The notes: generated from the sequence alone by a model not told the origin. Counted from the stretch's first letter, positions 1-8,806 are shown. The stretch is 42,099 bases of DNA from Ktedonobacterales bacterium (GCA_025935195.1 JAICVS010000019.1:1-42099), one strand, 5' to 3'. Translations and numbers: made by a program.

Positions 1-1079
1 CCGGGCGCGGCGTTGCGCCGCTGCGTCGCCAGGTACGCCAGCATGCCGGCGAGCGCGGCCAGCAGCACGACAATCGCCACCACCAGCCCGATCAGCAGTC
101 CGGTGTTGCTGCCACCAGCGCCGGTGGATGCGCTGGTGTTCCCGCCGCCGTTGCCCGCGCTCGCTTTGGTGGCCGTCGCTGTCGGCGCCTTGGTCGCGGT
201 GGGCGAGGGCGCGGTCGTGGCGGTCGACGCGGCGGCGGCGACGGTCAGGTGCGGGCCGGTGTTGATCAGATCGAGGACGCTGCTCTGGTTGTGCGCGGAG
301 GCGATGTAGGTCGCGGGCGCGGTGTTGCTGGGGATGGGCAGCGAGACGCTGAAGTTGCCGCTCGCGTCTGATGAGAGGGTGGTGGAGACGATGGGCGCGC
401 TGTCGCAGTTGGCGCAGGGGCCGATGGAGACGAAGATGCCGCCCTGGGCAGGCAGCCAGTTCTTCCCGGTGATGGTGACGGCCTGGCCCGGCTGCGTATT
501 GTTCGTCGAGAGCGCGATGGATGGGGAGCCGGCTGTCAGCACGCGGAAGGGGCCGTCGTCAACGTTGCCAACGCCGGTCGGGGCCGGCAGCCCATCCTCA
601 CCGTAGGCGCAGATGCTCCAGTCGCCGGCTCCCGCTGCGGCAGCCTGCGGAATGTCGAAGTTGAAGTCGAATGCGCCGTCGTTACGCACGACAACATCAC
701 CGGGAATATCCACTTTCGGCTGCACGAACTTGCAGAAGGTATAGTTATCGGTTGTCCCAGGAGGAGGACTGTTCACGTCGCCGTCCACAAAGCGGAAATG
801 CACGTGCTGACCGGCGTTGGTGAGAAAGCCCTCGCCATGCACGAGCGCATGCTCGCCGACCGGCCCCTCTGGATTGCCGTTGTTCTGGCCGGGATAGATC
901 ATGCTGCCATCCCAGTGGATGCACGCCTGGGTGGTGCCGCAGCCGCCGGCCGCGCGGACGTTGGGCGCGGATTGCAATGCGACGCCGCCGAGGATGGGCA
1001 GCAGCGCGCAGAGCGCGAGCACGCTCGCCGCGACACGAGTGAGGTGGAGCGCCTGGCGCCGCATGGAGACACCTGCCAT
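1..1079 (-). CDS. Secreted, C-terminally anchored Ig-like protein (3' end outside window)
   Basis: The minus frame is open from an ATG at 1079 to the window edge, so the C-terminus is missing. A second in-frame ATG lies at 1064. The N-terminus has Arg residues followed by a hydrophobic stretch (SVLALCALLPILGGVAL), a Sec signal peptide. The mature part has paired cysteines and a middle region containing ITGKNWLPAQGGIFVSIGPC, which resembles a bacterial Ig-like/IPT strand pattern. A Thr/Ala/Pro-rich linker follows, then a hydrophobic segment (GLLIGLVVAIVVLLAALAGM) with basic residues after it. This architecture is a surface protein held by one C-terminal membrane helix. The function is unknown; adhesion or ligand binding is a guess. 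The reading frame is well supported by its composition. Confidence 0.75.
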   Translation of the reverse strand, partial: MAGVSMRRQALHLTRVAASVLALCALLPILGGVALQSAPNVRAAGGCGTTQACIHWDGSMIYPGQNNGNPEGPVGEHALVHGEGFLTNAGQHVHFRFVDGDVNSPPPGTTDNYTFCKFVQPKVDIPGDVVVRNDGAFDFNFDIPQAAAAGAGDWSICAYGEDGLPAPTGVGNVDDGPFRVLTAGSPSIALSTNNTQPGQAVTITGKNWLPAQGGIFVSIGPCANCDSAPIVSTTLSSDASGNFSVSLPIPSNTAPATYIASAHNQSSVLDLINTGPHLTVAAAASTATTAPSPTATKAPTATATKASAGNGGGNTSASTGAGGSNTGLLIGLVVAIVVLLAALAGMLAYLATQRRNAAP

Positions 1080-1243
1080 TCTTCATATGCTGTGTGCGTG
1101 GTGTGCGCCCGCGTGGGCGCGGTCCCCGGCAGTATACCGGGCGGCAGATGAGTGGGGCAAGAGGTTTCACTGTGATGTGCGCAACACTCAGCGCATCGCC
1201 GGCATCTCATACCAATTTCGTCTGGGGTGTGGTGAGGCGGTGG

Positions 1244-1282
1244 GGCCGACATTCCTGTCGGCCGGCGGGCAAGAATGCCCGC
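1244..1282. repeat. Double-hairpin palindromic repeat
   Basis: Two perfect stem-loops lie side by side: GGCCGACA/TGTCGGCC (1244-1251 and 1256-1263, loop TTCC) and GCGGGCA/TGCCCGC (1265-1271 and 1276-1282, loop AGAA). The unit sits between the 3' end of the MFS gene and the start of the secreted-protein gene, both on the minus strand. It has no T-run, so it is more likely a REP-like dispersed palindrome than a terminator, though it could slow transcription. Confidence 0.6.
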
Positions 1283-1303
1283 TTCACCAGAGCGGAGCCG
1301 CGA

Positions 1304-2644
1304 TCACATATGGATTGGTCCTGGCGTTCGGCGGGGTGGTCTAGCGGGTGTGCGCAGGGCAAAGAGCGCGGCCAGTAGCAGTGCCACCGCGCACGGCACG
1401 AGCACACCGGGCCAGCGGTAGCGTTCCCAGCCGATGCCGGGGATGAAGGCGCCCAGCCCGCCGCCGATGTAGAAGCCGAAGGTGTAGAGCGAGAGCGCGG
1501 TGGCCCGCGCGCGCGGCCCCAGCGCGTTGGCGCCGTCGCTGGTCGAGGCGTTGGCGACGACGTGGGCCATCAGGCTGCCCACGCAGACGACCGCCAGCGC
1601 CAGCGCCGCCACGGCCAGCGCATCCACCGTCGCCAGCAGCAGCCCCAGCGCGGTCAGCGCCAGCGCCGCCAGGATCGTCGGCCGCCGCCCGATGCGGTCG
1701 GAGATCTGGCCGGCCAGCGGCGAGGCCACCGCGCCGAGCAGGTAGACCAGATAGATCAGGCTGGTCGCCCCGGCTGAGAGGTTGAAGGGCGGACTCTCCA
1801 GGCGGTAGGGCGTGTAGGTGAAGAGCGTCAGGAAGGGGAAGAAGACCGTCCCGCCCAGCAGCGGCGCCCACCACAGCCGCCGCGCCACCGCCCACAGCGA
1901 CGCGCCCGCCCCGGCGCCGGCCACCGCCTCCGGCGCCGCCACCAGCGCCGCTTCGCCTCCTGCCTCGCCCCGCGTCTCGTCAGCAGCGCCCGTACGTGGG
2001 ATGCCGCGCGGCATGCCGAGCGCTAGCGTCGTCGTGCCGCCAGCCGCCAGCAGCGCCACCAGTCCCAGCCCGCCGCGCCAGCCGATGATCTCCACGCTCA
2101 GGCCGACGCCGAGCCGGCCCACCAGCCCACCGATGGTGTTGGCGGCGATGTAGAAGCCGCTGACACGCCCGCGCCAGGCCGCCGGCAGGTCGTTGTGCAG
2201 GAAGGCCAGCCCGGCCACCGTGATCCCCGGCACCACCGCGCCTTGCAGCGCACGCAGCCCCACCAGCGCCGGGAAGGTCGGCGCCAGCGCCACCGCCGCG
2301 CTGAGAACGGCGAGCGCCGCGCTGCACACGAGCATCACGCGGCGCGAGCCGAGCCGGTCCGTCAGCCGGCCGGCGGCGAGCGAGGCGAAGGCCAGCGCGA
2401 GCGTGACGGCGCTGAGTGTCAGCCCGGCCTGCGCCGGGCTGACGCCGAACTCCTGGCCGATCTGTGGCAGGATGGCCTGCGTGGAATACATCGCCGTGAA
2501 GGCGACCGAGGCGCCCAGGTTGATTGCCAGCAGCCGCCGCACGCGCCGCCCGTCCAGCCGCTCGGTATGAGCCGACGACCGCGCGTCGCTTGGGTTGGTT
2601 GGGCTGGCTCCTTCGCGCGCATGAGAAGCCCTGGTCGCCGCCAC
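1304..2644 (-). CDS. MFS transporter, YnfM/AraJ-like exporter
   Basis: This is a 12-helix major facilitator protein of about 446 residues, in the cytoplasmic membrane. The first helices carry the family pattern MYSTQAILPQIGQEF, then SPAQAGLTLSAVTLALAFASL and GRLTDRLGSRRVMLV (the loop 2-3 motif). A second such motif, GQISDRIGRRP, begins the C-terminal half. The open frame extends to 2740 inside livF, but a GTG at 2644 has a well-spaced GGAG just upstream and starts shortly after the livF stop, so it is preferred. The gene is the last of the liv operon. Known relatives are drug or arylamine exporters or amino-acid exporters; the substrate here is not known. Confidence 0.8.
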   Translation of the reverse strand: MAATRASHAREGASPTNPSDARSSAHTERLDGRRVRRLLAINLGASVAFTAMYSTQAILPQIGQEFGVSPAQAGLTLSAVTLALAFASLAAGRLTDRLGSRRVMLVCSAALAVLSAAVALAPTFPALVGLRALQGAVVPGITVAGLAFLHNDLPAAWRGRVSGFYIAANTIGGLVGRLGVGLSVEIIGWRGGLGLVALLAAGGTTTLALGMPRGIPRTGAADETRGEAGGEAALVAAPEAVAGAGAGASLWAVARRLWWAPLLGGTVFFPFLTLFTYTPYRLESPPFNLSAGATSLIYLVYLLGAVASPLAGQISDRIGRRPTILAALALTALGLLLATVDALAVAALALAVVCVGSLMAHVVANASTSDGANALGPRARATALSLYTFGFYIGGGLGAFIPGIGWERYRWPGVLVPCAVALLLAALFALRTPARPPRRTPGPIHM

Positions 2645-2648
2645 CGTC

Positions 2649-3425
2649 CTATTCTCCGAGGTAGGCGGCGCGCACGGTTGTGCTGCGCAGCAGCTCGGCG
2701 CCGGTGCCGGTCGAGACGATGCGCCCGTTCTCGATGACATAGCCGCGGTCGGCCCGCTCCAGCGCGATCTGCACGTCCTGCTCGACCAGCAGCACGGCCA
2801 GCCCTTCGTGGCGGTGAATCTCGTCTATCGCCGCCAGAATGGTATCTACGATGTTGGGCGCCAGGCCGAGCGAGAGCTCGTCAATCATCAGCAGCGCGGG
2901 GCGGGCCATCAGGCCGCGGCCAATGGCGCACATCTGCTGCTCGCCGCCGGAGAGTGAGCCGGCCGCCTGTGCGCGCCGCTCCGCCAGCTTGGGCAGCAGC
3001 GTGTAGACGCGCTCAAGATCAGTCGCGAGGGCGGTGGGTGAGCCGGCGCGGCGGGTGTAGGCGCCCAGCTTCAGGTTCTCTTCGACGGCGAGGCCGGGGA
3101 AGAGGCGGCGCCCCTGCGGCACGTGGATCAGCCCTTGCTTGACGATGCGCTCGGCGCCGGTGTGTGTGATGTCGCGCTCGGCGAAGCGGATCGCGCCGGC
3201 CCAGGCCGGCACCAGCCCGGAGATCGCCGCCAGCAGAGTAGATTTGCCGGCGCCATTGGCGCCGACCAATGCCACCACCTCGCCGCGCCGCACCTCCAGC
3301 CCAACATCCCAGAGCACCTGCGTGTCGCCGTAGCCGGTGTCCAGCCCGGCGACGGCCAAGAGCGCCGCCGCCTGCTCTGGAGCTGACGGTGCGCCCTCAC
3401 GCGCGGATGTGGTGGATGGGTTCAT
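2649..3425 (-). CDS. livF: Branched-chain amino-acid ABC transporter ATPase LivF
   Basis: This is one of the two cytoplasmic ATPases of a Liv-type (HAAT) importer. Visible motifs are Walker A GANGAGKST, the Q-loop region with HVPQGRRLFPGL, signature LSGGEQQ, Walker B ALLMIDE followed by LSLGLAP, and the LLVEQDV switch segment. The terminal HVPQGR..F element and the length of about 258 residues are typical of LivF rather than LivG. The ATG at 3425 overlaps the livG stop as ATGA with a purine-rich Shine-Dalgarno sequence; a start six codons upstream (3443) is possible but less likely. It is translationally coupled with livG and followed closely by the MFS gene. Confidence 0.92.
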   Translation of the reverse strand: MNPSTTSAREGAPSAPEQAAALLAVAGLDTGYGDTQVLWDVGLEVRRGEVVALVGANGAGKSTLLAAISGLVPAWAGAIRFAERDITHTGAERIVKQGLIHVPQGRRLFPGLAVEENLKLGAYTRRAGSPTALATDLERVYTLLPKLAERRAQAAGSLSGGEQQMCAIGRGLMARPALLMIDELSLGLAPNIVDTILAAIDEIHRHEGLAVLLVEQDVQIALERADRGYVIENGRIVSTGTGAELLRSTTVRAAYLGE

Positions 3426-4342
3426 GCCAGGCCGCCTTTCCACTCCGGCTCCTCAGCCGCGTCTGTATCCGCATCCGCCGCGCTTGTCGCCGCACCCGTC
3501 GCCGCGCTTGTCGCCGCACCCTCGCGCTCGGCGGCGCGCTGGCGGGCGTAACGCTCGCCCAGGTACGCCTCGATCACCTTGGGGTCGGCCAGCACCTCGT
3601 CGGGCAGGTCTTCGGCGATCTTGCGGCCGTGGTGCAGCACGAGGATGCGGTCGGAGACGCCCTTGATGGCGCGCATAATGTGCTCGACCACCAGCACGGT
3701 CACGCCGTCGCGGTTGATGGCGCGGATCAGCTCGACCGCCTGCGCGACCTCGGTGGGGGTGAGGCCGGCCATCACTTCGTCCAGCAGCAGCAGGCGTGGG
3801 TTGGTGGCGAGGGCGCGGGCCATCTCCAGCCGCTTGCGGTCGGCGACGGTGAGCTGGTCGCCTTTGAGCATAGCTTTATGCGTCAGGTGGACGCGCTCCA
3901 GCACCTCGTCGGCGACACGCGCCGCCTCGGGCCGGCGCAGGCCGCGCCGGCCGAAGAGCGCGCCGACGATCACGTTGTCGCGCACGTCCAGCCCGACGAA
4001 GGGCTGCGCGATCTGGAAGGTGCGGGCGATGCCCAGGTGGGCGCGGCGGTGCGGCGGCAGATCGGCGATGGCGCGGCCCGCGTAGGTGATGACGCCGCTG
4101 GTGGGGGCGAGCGCGCCGCCGATCAGGCCGATCAGGGTGGACTTGCCGGCGCCGTTGGGGCCGATGATGCCCAGCACCTCGCCCGGCCGCACGGCGAAGC
4201 TGAGGTCATCCACCGCCGGCAGCCCGCCGAAGCGCTTGGTGACAGCGTCGAGGGCGAGGATGGGCGCGGCGTTGGCGTCGGGCGTGGCGTCCGGGGAGCC
4301 GGATGGGCTAGATGCCGTTGGACGCGATGAAGCGCTGGACAC
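3422..4342 (-). CDS. livG: Branched-chain amino-acid ABC transporter ATPase LivG
   Basis: This is the second ATPase of the Liv importer. It has Walker A GPNGAGKST, the LivG-type sequence GIARTFQIAQPF at the Q-loop, signature TVADRKRLEMARAL, Walker B LLLLDEVMAGL and the switch segment VLVVEHIM. The start is a GTG at 4342 with GGAAGGGG upstream; it lies inside the livM 3' end (35-base overlap), implying coupling. Compared with the usual LivG of about 255 residues the protein is longer (306). The extra parts are a low-complexity N-terminus and an Ala/Thr/Asp-rich C-terminal tail after RYARQRAAE, both probably disordered. Confidence 0.92.
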   Translation of the reverse strand: MSSASSRPTASSPSGSPDATPDANAAPILALDAVTKRFGGLPAVDDLSFAVRPGEVLGIIGPNGAGKSTLIGLIGGALAPTSGVITYAGRAIADLPPHRRAHLGIARTFQIAQPFVGLDVRDNVIVGALFGRRGLRRPEAARVADEVLERVHLTHKAMLKGDQLTVADRKRLEMARALATNPRLLLLDEVMAGLTPTEVAQAVELIRAINRDGVTVLVVEHIMRAIKGVSDRILVLHHGRKIAEDLPDEVLADPKVIEAYLGERYARQRAAEREGAATSAATGAATSAADADTDAAEEPEWKGGLA

Positions 4343-5390
4343 GTCGCACCCCTTCCGTGAACCGCCGTGTGTAGCTGAGCTTGACGCCGGCCGGGCTGAC
4401 CGTCAGCTCGCGCACCAGCCGGATCAACCCCTGTGGCAGGAAGATCGTCACCAGGATGATCAGCGCGCCGAGCAACTGGCCGTGAATGTCGCCGAAGGCG
4501 ACGGTGGTGGTCTGCACGAGATATTCAATGATGATGCCGCCGATCAGCGGGCCGACAATGGTGCCGGCGCCGCCGAGGAAGGTCATCAGCACCATCGAGA
4601 CGGAGTAGCCGACATCGAAGACGCCGCCCTCGCCGGTCGGCTGAAGCGAGAGGAACCAGTAGGCGTAGAGACCGCCGGCCAGCGCGGTGGGCAGCGCGCT
4701 GAGCACGAAGGCGCCGACTTTGTACCAGAAGGTGGGGATGCCAAGCGCCTCCGCGGCCTCCTCGTTCTCACGGATTGCCACCAGCGCCACGCCGAAGCGC
4801 GAGCGCGCGAGCCAGGCGGTGCCGAGCAGCGTCAGCAGCGAAAGCGCGAGAAAGCCGTAGAAGAAGAGCGTGTTGGCGATGTGAAAATCGAGGTCGGGCG
4901 GGGTGAGCGAGACCTCGCCGCCCGGCCCGCCAATGGCCTTGGCGGCGACCAGCTCGCCCAGCGCCTCGGCGATGCCGAGGGTGGCGATGGCGAAGTAGTG
5001 GCCGCGCAGCCGCAGCACCGGCAGCCCCAGCAGGAAGGCGAACAGCCCTGCCGCTAGCGTGCCCAGCAAGAGGCCCAGCCAGAACGGCCCGCCGTTGAGC
5101 AGGGTGAGCGCGACGGCCTCGGCGCCGATGCCGAAGAAGACGACGTTGCCGAAGGCGGCGTAGCCGGCGTAGCCGCCGATGAAGTTCCAGCCCTGGGCCA
5201 GCACGCAGAACATGACGATGAGCGTCCAGAGGCTGAGCGCCGCGTCGTCGCCGCTGAGTGGCACCAGCGCGATCGCCGCCAGGATCGCCACGCCGGCCAG
5301 CAGCGACCAGAGCCACTCGCGGCTCTCGCGCCGCACGCCGGCTGCTCCGGTCCCCGCCAGCGGATCGCGCGCCGGTGCGTGTGTCGCCAT
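4308..5390 (-). CDS. livM: Branched-chain amino-acid ABC transporter permease LivM
   Basis: This is an inner-membrane permease of about 360 residues with eight or more hydrophobic segments. The family signature is seen in GYAGYAAFGNVVFFGIGA (substrate-path region), RLRGHYFAIATLGIAEAL, and the EAA-like loop ARSRFGVALVAIRENEEAAEALGIP in shorter form, followed by FLGGAGTIVGPLIGG near the C-terminus. The ATG at 5390 follows AGGAGG at good spacing. A basic C-terminal tail (YTRRFTEGVRRVQRF) overlaps the livG start. It forms the translocation pore with LivH. Confidence 0.9.
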   Translation of the reverse strand: MATHAPARDPLAGTGAAGVRRESREWLWSLLAGVAILAAIALVPLSGDDAALSLWTLIVMFCVLAQGWNFIGGYAGYAAFGNVVFFGIGAEAVALTLLNGGPFWLGLLLGTLAAGLFAFLLGLPVLRLRGHYFAIATLGIAEALGELVAAKAIGGPGGEVSLTPPDLDFHIANTLFFYGFLALSLLTLLGTAWLARSRFGVALVAIRENEEAAEALGIPTFWYKVGAFVLSALPTALAGGLYAYWFLSLQPTGEGGVFDVGYSVSMVLMTFLGGAGTIVGPLIGGIIIEYLVQTTTVAFGDIHGQLLGALIILVTIFLPQGLIRLVRELTVSPAGVKLSYTRRFTEGVRRVQRFIASNGI

Positions 5391-5528
5391 GTGCGCCCTC
5401 CTTTCGGGTCAGCCGGCGAATGAATGCGCGCCTGGATGGCGTGCCGCCGCGACGTCCACCTGCGTGGACTCGGACGACACGGACTCAGATGCGCCCTGGA
5501 TTGCCAGCCAGGGCTTCAGGTGGGACGA

Positions 5529-6401
5529 TCAGGAGTAAAAGGCTTTGCCCAGGACGCCCCTGGGGCGCAGCACGAGCACCAGCACGAGCACGGCGAAGGC
5601 GACGGTCGTCTGCAAGCCGGGGCCGATGGCCTGGATGGAGCCGGAGAGGGTGGTCGCCAGGCCGAAGAGCAGCCCGCCGGCGAGAGCGCCCCAGGGTGTG
5701 CCGAGGCCGCCGAGCGCGACGATGACGAAGGCGAAGAGGGTGTACTGGCCGGCGTCCACCGGCTGGAACTGCAAGGTCATCGCCAGCATGGCGCCGGCGG
5801 CGCCGGCCAGGGCGGCGCCGAGGGCGAAGGTGAGCGCGTAGGTGCGCGCGATGTTGATGCCCATGAGGCGGGCGGCATCGCGGTCCATGCCCACGGCGAG
5901 GATGGCGTTGCCGGTGCGCGTGCGCGCGAGGAAAAGGCTGAGCGCGGCGGTGAGCAGCACGGCGATGAGAGCGGCGAGGACGTTCTGCACGGGGATGACG
6001 ATCGCGCCGAGGGTGAGGTTGACGCCGGCGAGCGAGGAGTTGATGGCGCGGTTGTTGGCGGTGAAGAACTGCTGCGCGAGGTTGGTGATGAGCAGGTCGA
6101 GGCCGAAGGTGAGCATGAAGGTTACGAGCAGCGGGGCGCGGATGACGCGGTTGATGGCGATGTACTGGATGAGCCAGCCGACGACGAAGAGCGCCAGCAT
6201 GGCGAGGATGATGCCGATGAAGGGGTTGAGGTGGAGCGCGGTGAAGGCGAAGTAGGCGACGTAGGCGCCGAGGATGAGCAGGGAGCCATGGGCGAGGTTG
6301 ACGATGTTCATGATGCCCCAGACGAGCGAGAAGCCGAGGGCCACCGCCGCGTAGAAGCTGCCGATGAGCAGCCAGTTGACGAGAATCTGCGCGTTTGGCA
6401 T
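5529..6401 (-). CDS. livH: Branched-chain amino-acid ABC transporter permease LivH
   Basis: This is a permease of about 290 residues, homologous to LivH/UrtB-type subunits. It begins MPNAQILVNWLLIGSFYAAVALG and has the characteristic VWGIMNIVNLAHGSLLILGAY segment in shorter form and ALGGLGTPWGALAGGLLFG near the end. The frame is open upstream to 6605, but the ATG at 6401 has GGAGG seven bases before it and matches the family N-terminus, so it is chosen. It lies 138 bases upstream of livM and about 250 bases downstream of the substrate-binding protein gene, with repeats in that gap. Confidence 0.9.
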   Translation of the reverse strand: MPNAQILVNWLLIGSFYAAVALGFSLVWGIMNIVNLAHGSLLILGAYVAYFAFTALHLNPFIGIILAMLALFVVGWLIQYIAINRVIRAPLLVTFMLTFGLDLLITNLAQQFFTANNRAINSSLAGVNLTLGAIVIPVQNVLAALIAVLLTAALSLFLARTRTGNAILAVGMDRDAARLMGINIARTYALTFALGAALAGAAGAMLAMTLQFQPVDAGQYTLFAFVIVALGGLGTPWGALAGGLLFGLATTLSGSIQAIGPGLQTTVAFAVLVLVLVLRPRGVLGKAFYS

Positions 6402-6427
6402 GTCGTCCCTCCGTCGCTGGGGTTCCT

Positions 6428-6466
6428 CACCCCCCGGCCCCCTCTCCGTGCGAGGGGAGGGGGAGC
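6428..6466. repeat. C/G-tract hairpin repeat upstream of livH
   Basis: A CCCCC-rich segment folds with its G-rich partner: CCCCCTCTCC (6438-6447) and GGGGAGGGGG (6454-6463), loop GTGCGA, one wobble pair. Similar cytosine-tract repeats are widely dispersed in G+C-rich genomes. It stands between livK and livH on the operon transcript and might lower readthrough from livK to the permease genes, giving more binding protein than permease. That effect is inferred. Confidence 0.5.
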
Positions 6467-6523
6467 AGATGGGTTCCGGGGGAGTGATACCGGATGGCGT
6501 TGGGGCGTTGTCGTTTGCGGGCT

Positions 6524-6544
6524 CCCCGGCATTCATGCCAGGGG
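6524..6544. repeat. CCGGCAT-type palindromic repeat
   Basis: CCCCGGCAT and ATGCCAGGGG face each other with a two-base loop and one bulged base. The same core (CCGGCAT/ATGCCGG) recurs at 8216-8233 and 8258-8275, so this is one member of a small dispersed palindrome family. It lies in the livK-livH spacer. Confidence 0.5.
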
Positions 6545-6649
6545 TAATCCTGCCCAATCCTGGCCCACTATGGGCGGCCCGGATACTCCAACACCCCAAA
6601 ACCATCCAGTATGAAGGGTGGCGCTACGAGGTGGACGGTTTAGCGTGGG

Positions 6650-7984
6650 TTAGCGGCTGCCGAAGGCGGGGGTGGGGTACTTGAGCTGCGCGTTGGCGAT
6701 ATCGGACGGGAAGACGGTGACGACCTGGCCGCTCTGGATCTGGATGGTCGCCATCGGCTTGGTGACGTTGGCGCCGCTGGCGTCGAATTTGAGCTCGCCG
6801 TAGAAGGTCATCACGTCCAGGTTTGCCAGGGCGTCGCGCACCTTATCGGGGGCAATCGAGCCGGCCTTCTCGATGGCGAACTGGAAGGCGAGGCCGGTCG
6901 CGGCGGACTCGGCGGCCTGGTACGACGGCTCGACGTTGTACTTGGCCTTATACATCTGCTCGAAGTTCGGCGCGGTGCCAAAGACGTCCTGGCCCTGGTA
7001 CTTGACCTGCGGCGTCCACTGCGAGCTGCCGAGCACGAAGTTGGAGTCGCCGCCGAGGGTGGTGATGAAGTCGGGCAGGGCGGGGCCGACGGTGAAGCCG
7101 TAGAGCTTGGCGTTGATGCCGAGCTGCTTGGCCTGTTTCATCGTCACGATGGCCTCGTTCTCATGCCCGGAGCCAAGGATCATGTCGGGGACGCCGCCGC
7201 TGTTGGAGGTTTTGAGCGCGGTGAGGACGGTGGTGAGATCGGTGGCGTTGGCGGGGTACTGCTGAAAGTAGGTGACTTTCAGGTTGTTGGAGTCGGCGAA
7301 CGCTTTGGCGGCGTTGGCCACCTCGACGGAGAAGGAGTCGTTGGCCGAGATGATGGCGACGGTCTTGGGCGGGGTGGGCAGGGCGAGCGCGGCCTGGAGC
7401 ATGGTCTTGGCGTACTCGGAAGCGGGGCTGAGCACGCCGAAGATGTAGGGGTTGCTCTTGGCGAAGATGGAGTGGGCGGCGCCGTTGCCCTCGACCATCG
7501 GGATCTTGTACTGCTGGGCAATGGTCTCGTCGGCGAGGGTGGCCGTCGTGCCGTAGGGGCCGAGCAGGAAGTTGACTTTGTCCTGGGTGATGAGCTGGCG
7601 GGTGAGCTGGGTGCTGGTGGTGGGGTTGCTGGCGTCGTCGAAGGATTTGATCTGCACCTGGTACGAGGTGTTGCCGACTTTGATGCCGCCCTTGGCGTTG
7701 ACGGTCTCGGCCCAGAGCTTATAGCCGTTGAGGGTGTCGGTACCCTCGTGCGAGAGGCTGCCGGTCAGCGAGACAGGGGCGCCGAAGACGAGGGTGTTGC
7801 TGCTGGTGCCGCCGCCGCCGCTACTGCCGCCGCAGGCGGCGAGCAGACTCGCCAGCGCCAGCGGCAGCAGCACGCAGAGGCGGAGCAGCCCGCGCGGCGC
7901 GCGCGCGTGAGTTGCGTGGGCCAGGACGGCCGGGGCGGATGTGACGGGGAACGATGATGAGGACGTACCGGGATGGGCTGCCAT
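6650..7984 (-). CDS. livK: Branched-chain amino-acid/amide ABC transporter substrate-binding lipoprotein
   Basis: This 444-residue binding protein captures the substrate outside the membrane and passes it to LivHM. The N-terminus is unusually long (about 50 residues) before the lipobox LLAAC, after which a Gly/Ser linker begins. The mature protein starts TLVFGAPVSLTGSLSHEG, the Peripla_BP_6 opening, and includes LNGYKLWAETVNAKGGI, NFLLGPYGTTATLADE and VEGNGAAHSIF. The ATG at 7984 has AGGAAAGAG upstream. It is first in the liv operon. The ligand could be branched-chain amino acids, amides or related compounds; sequence alone does not decide. Confidence 0.88.
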   Translation of the reverse strand: MAAHPGTSSSSFPVTSAPAVLAHATHARAPRGLLRLCVLLPLALASLLAACGGSSGGGGTSSNTLVFGAPVSLTGSLSHEGTDTLNGYKLWAETVNAKGGIKVGNTSYQVQIKSFDDASNPTTSTQLTRQLITQDKVNFLLGPYGTTATLADETIAQQYKIPMVEGNGAAHSIFAKSNPYIFGVLSPASEYAKTMLQAALALPTPPKTVAIISANDSFSVEVANAAKAFADSNNLKVTYFQQYPANATDLTTVLTALKTSNSGGVPDMILGSGHENEAIVTMKQAKQLGINAKLYGFTVGPALPDFITTLGGDSNFVLGSSQWTPQVKYQGQDVFGTAPNFEQMYKAKYNVEPSYQAAESAATGLAFQFAIEKAGSIAPDKVRDALANLDVMTFYGELKFDASGANVTKPMATIQIQSGQVVTVFPSDIANAQLKYPTPAFGSR

Positions 7985-8212
7985 GTGCCACTCTCTTTCC
8001 TAGCGGATTGTGTCCACCGGCTCCCTTGGGGCGCTCCGCGTATTTGGCGCGGCGGCGCCGGGAGCCAACTCCATCGCCGACAGGTCGAGCTAACACAAGA
8101 GTATCACAGCGAGAGGCGTGCCAGGGTATCGGCAAGGCGTCAGCGTGGAAATTACGCATTCTTACGGATGCATGCCTGATAGCACTTCGGGTTGTGGGGT
8201 CGTGTTTGTACG
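7985..8212. other. Leader region between livK and the repeats
   Basis: This should hold the livK promoter on the minus strand, but no convincing -35/-10 pair was found; a TGTGATACT segment near 8101-8109 (read on minus) is only a weak extended -10 candidate. No gene is evident here on either strand. Confidence 0.3.
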
Positions 8213-8290
8213 CCTCCCGGCATGAATGCCGGGGGGAATGCCGGTGGATGGTGGCTTCCCGGCATGCATGCCGGGGGGAATGCCTGGGGC
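8213..8290. repeat. Tandem pair of CCGGCAT palindromes, 42-base period
   Basis: Two copies stand head to tail: CCCGGCATGAATGCCGGG at 8216-8233 and CCCGGCATGCATGCCGGG at 8258-8275. Each is followed by GGGAATGCC. The palindromes differ by one base at the centre. They adjoin the larger element at 8292-8516 and relate to the single copy at 6524-6544. Confidence 0.65.
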
Positions 8291-8291
8291 A

Positions 8292-8516
8292 AAGTTGACT
8301 GGGATGGTCACCATTGCCGTTTTTGCCGCTTTTTGATGGTGTATCGGGGCGTTCTCCGCGCTGAGCCTGGATTTCAAGCGGATTTGCCGGGTTTGCCGCA
8401 TGCGCGAGGGTGGCAAAAACGGCAAGAAATGGCAAGGATCGCGGCAAGGATGTGGCAGCGGATGGCACGGTGGGCGGCAAAAACGGCAAGGATGGCAACA
8501 TGGGTGGCAAACCTTA
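8292..8516 (+). repeat. TTGCCG/GGCAA dispersed element, copy A
   Basis: The left end carries an imperfect GTTGAC...GGTCAC dyad, followed by TTGCCGTTTTTGCCGC (8314-8329). The right part is full of GGCAA units and ends in the exact reverse complement of that arm (8474-8489). A middle section contains TTTCAAGCGG and TTTGCCGGGTTTGCC. The same order of blocks is found at 16855-17046 (inverted) and 29662-29867. A transcript could fold into one long branched hairpin. No protein-coding signal is evident. Confidence 0.7.
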
Positions 8517-8737
8517 CCCCTCCCTCTCAGGGAAGGGACTGCCAAGCGAGCCTACGAGAACGAATACAGAGGAACGGAGGCAACGAAGGCGACACGGAGG
8601 AGGGAAGGGATAGTCGTGCGCGACGAGGCGAGAACTAGTGTTCTCATCACAAGTGTATCATCGGCGGGGAGTGGGCGCAAGGGACAGCGGATGCGAGGAC
8701 GGTGGTAGCCCAATCGGTCCTTGAACAGAACAGCGGA

Positions 8738-8766
8738 TTGCGCAGGGGCCGCGTGAGGAGTACAAT
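8738..8766 (+). promoter_or_regulatory. Sigma70-type promoter for the FKBP gene
   Basis: TTGCGC (8738-8743) and TACAAT (8761-8766) are separated by exactly 17 bases. Transcription would start near 8773, about 34 bases before the ATG at 8807. Confidence 0.5.
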
Positions 8767-8806
8767 GGCGATATTGTGGAGTCTGTGAGGAGGGGATCGA
8801 TTAGCG

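Noticed and set aside
1-606. Plus-strand frames at 13-309 and 322-606
   Set aside because: They are shadows of the minus-strand secreted protein whose signal peptide and C-terminal helix are plain.
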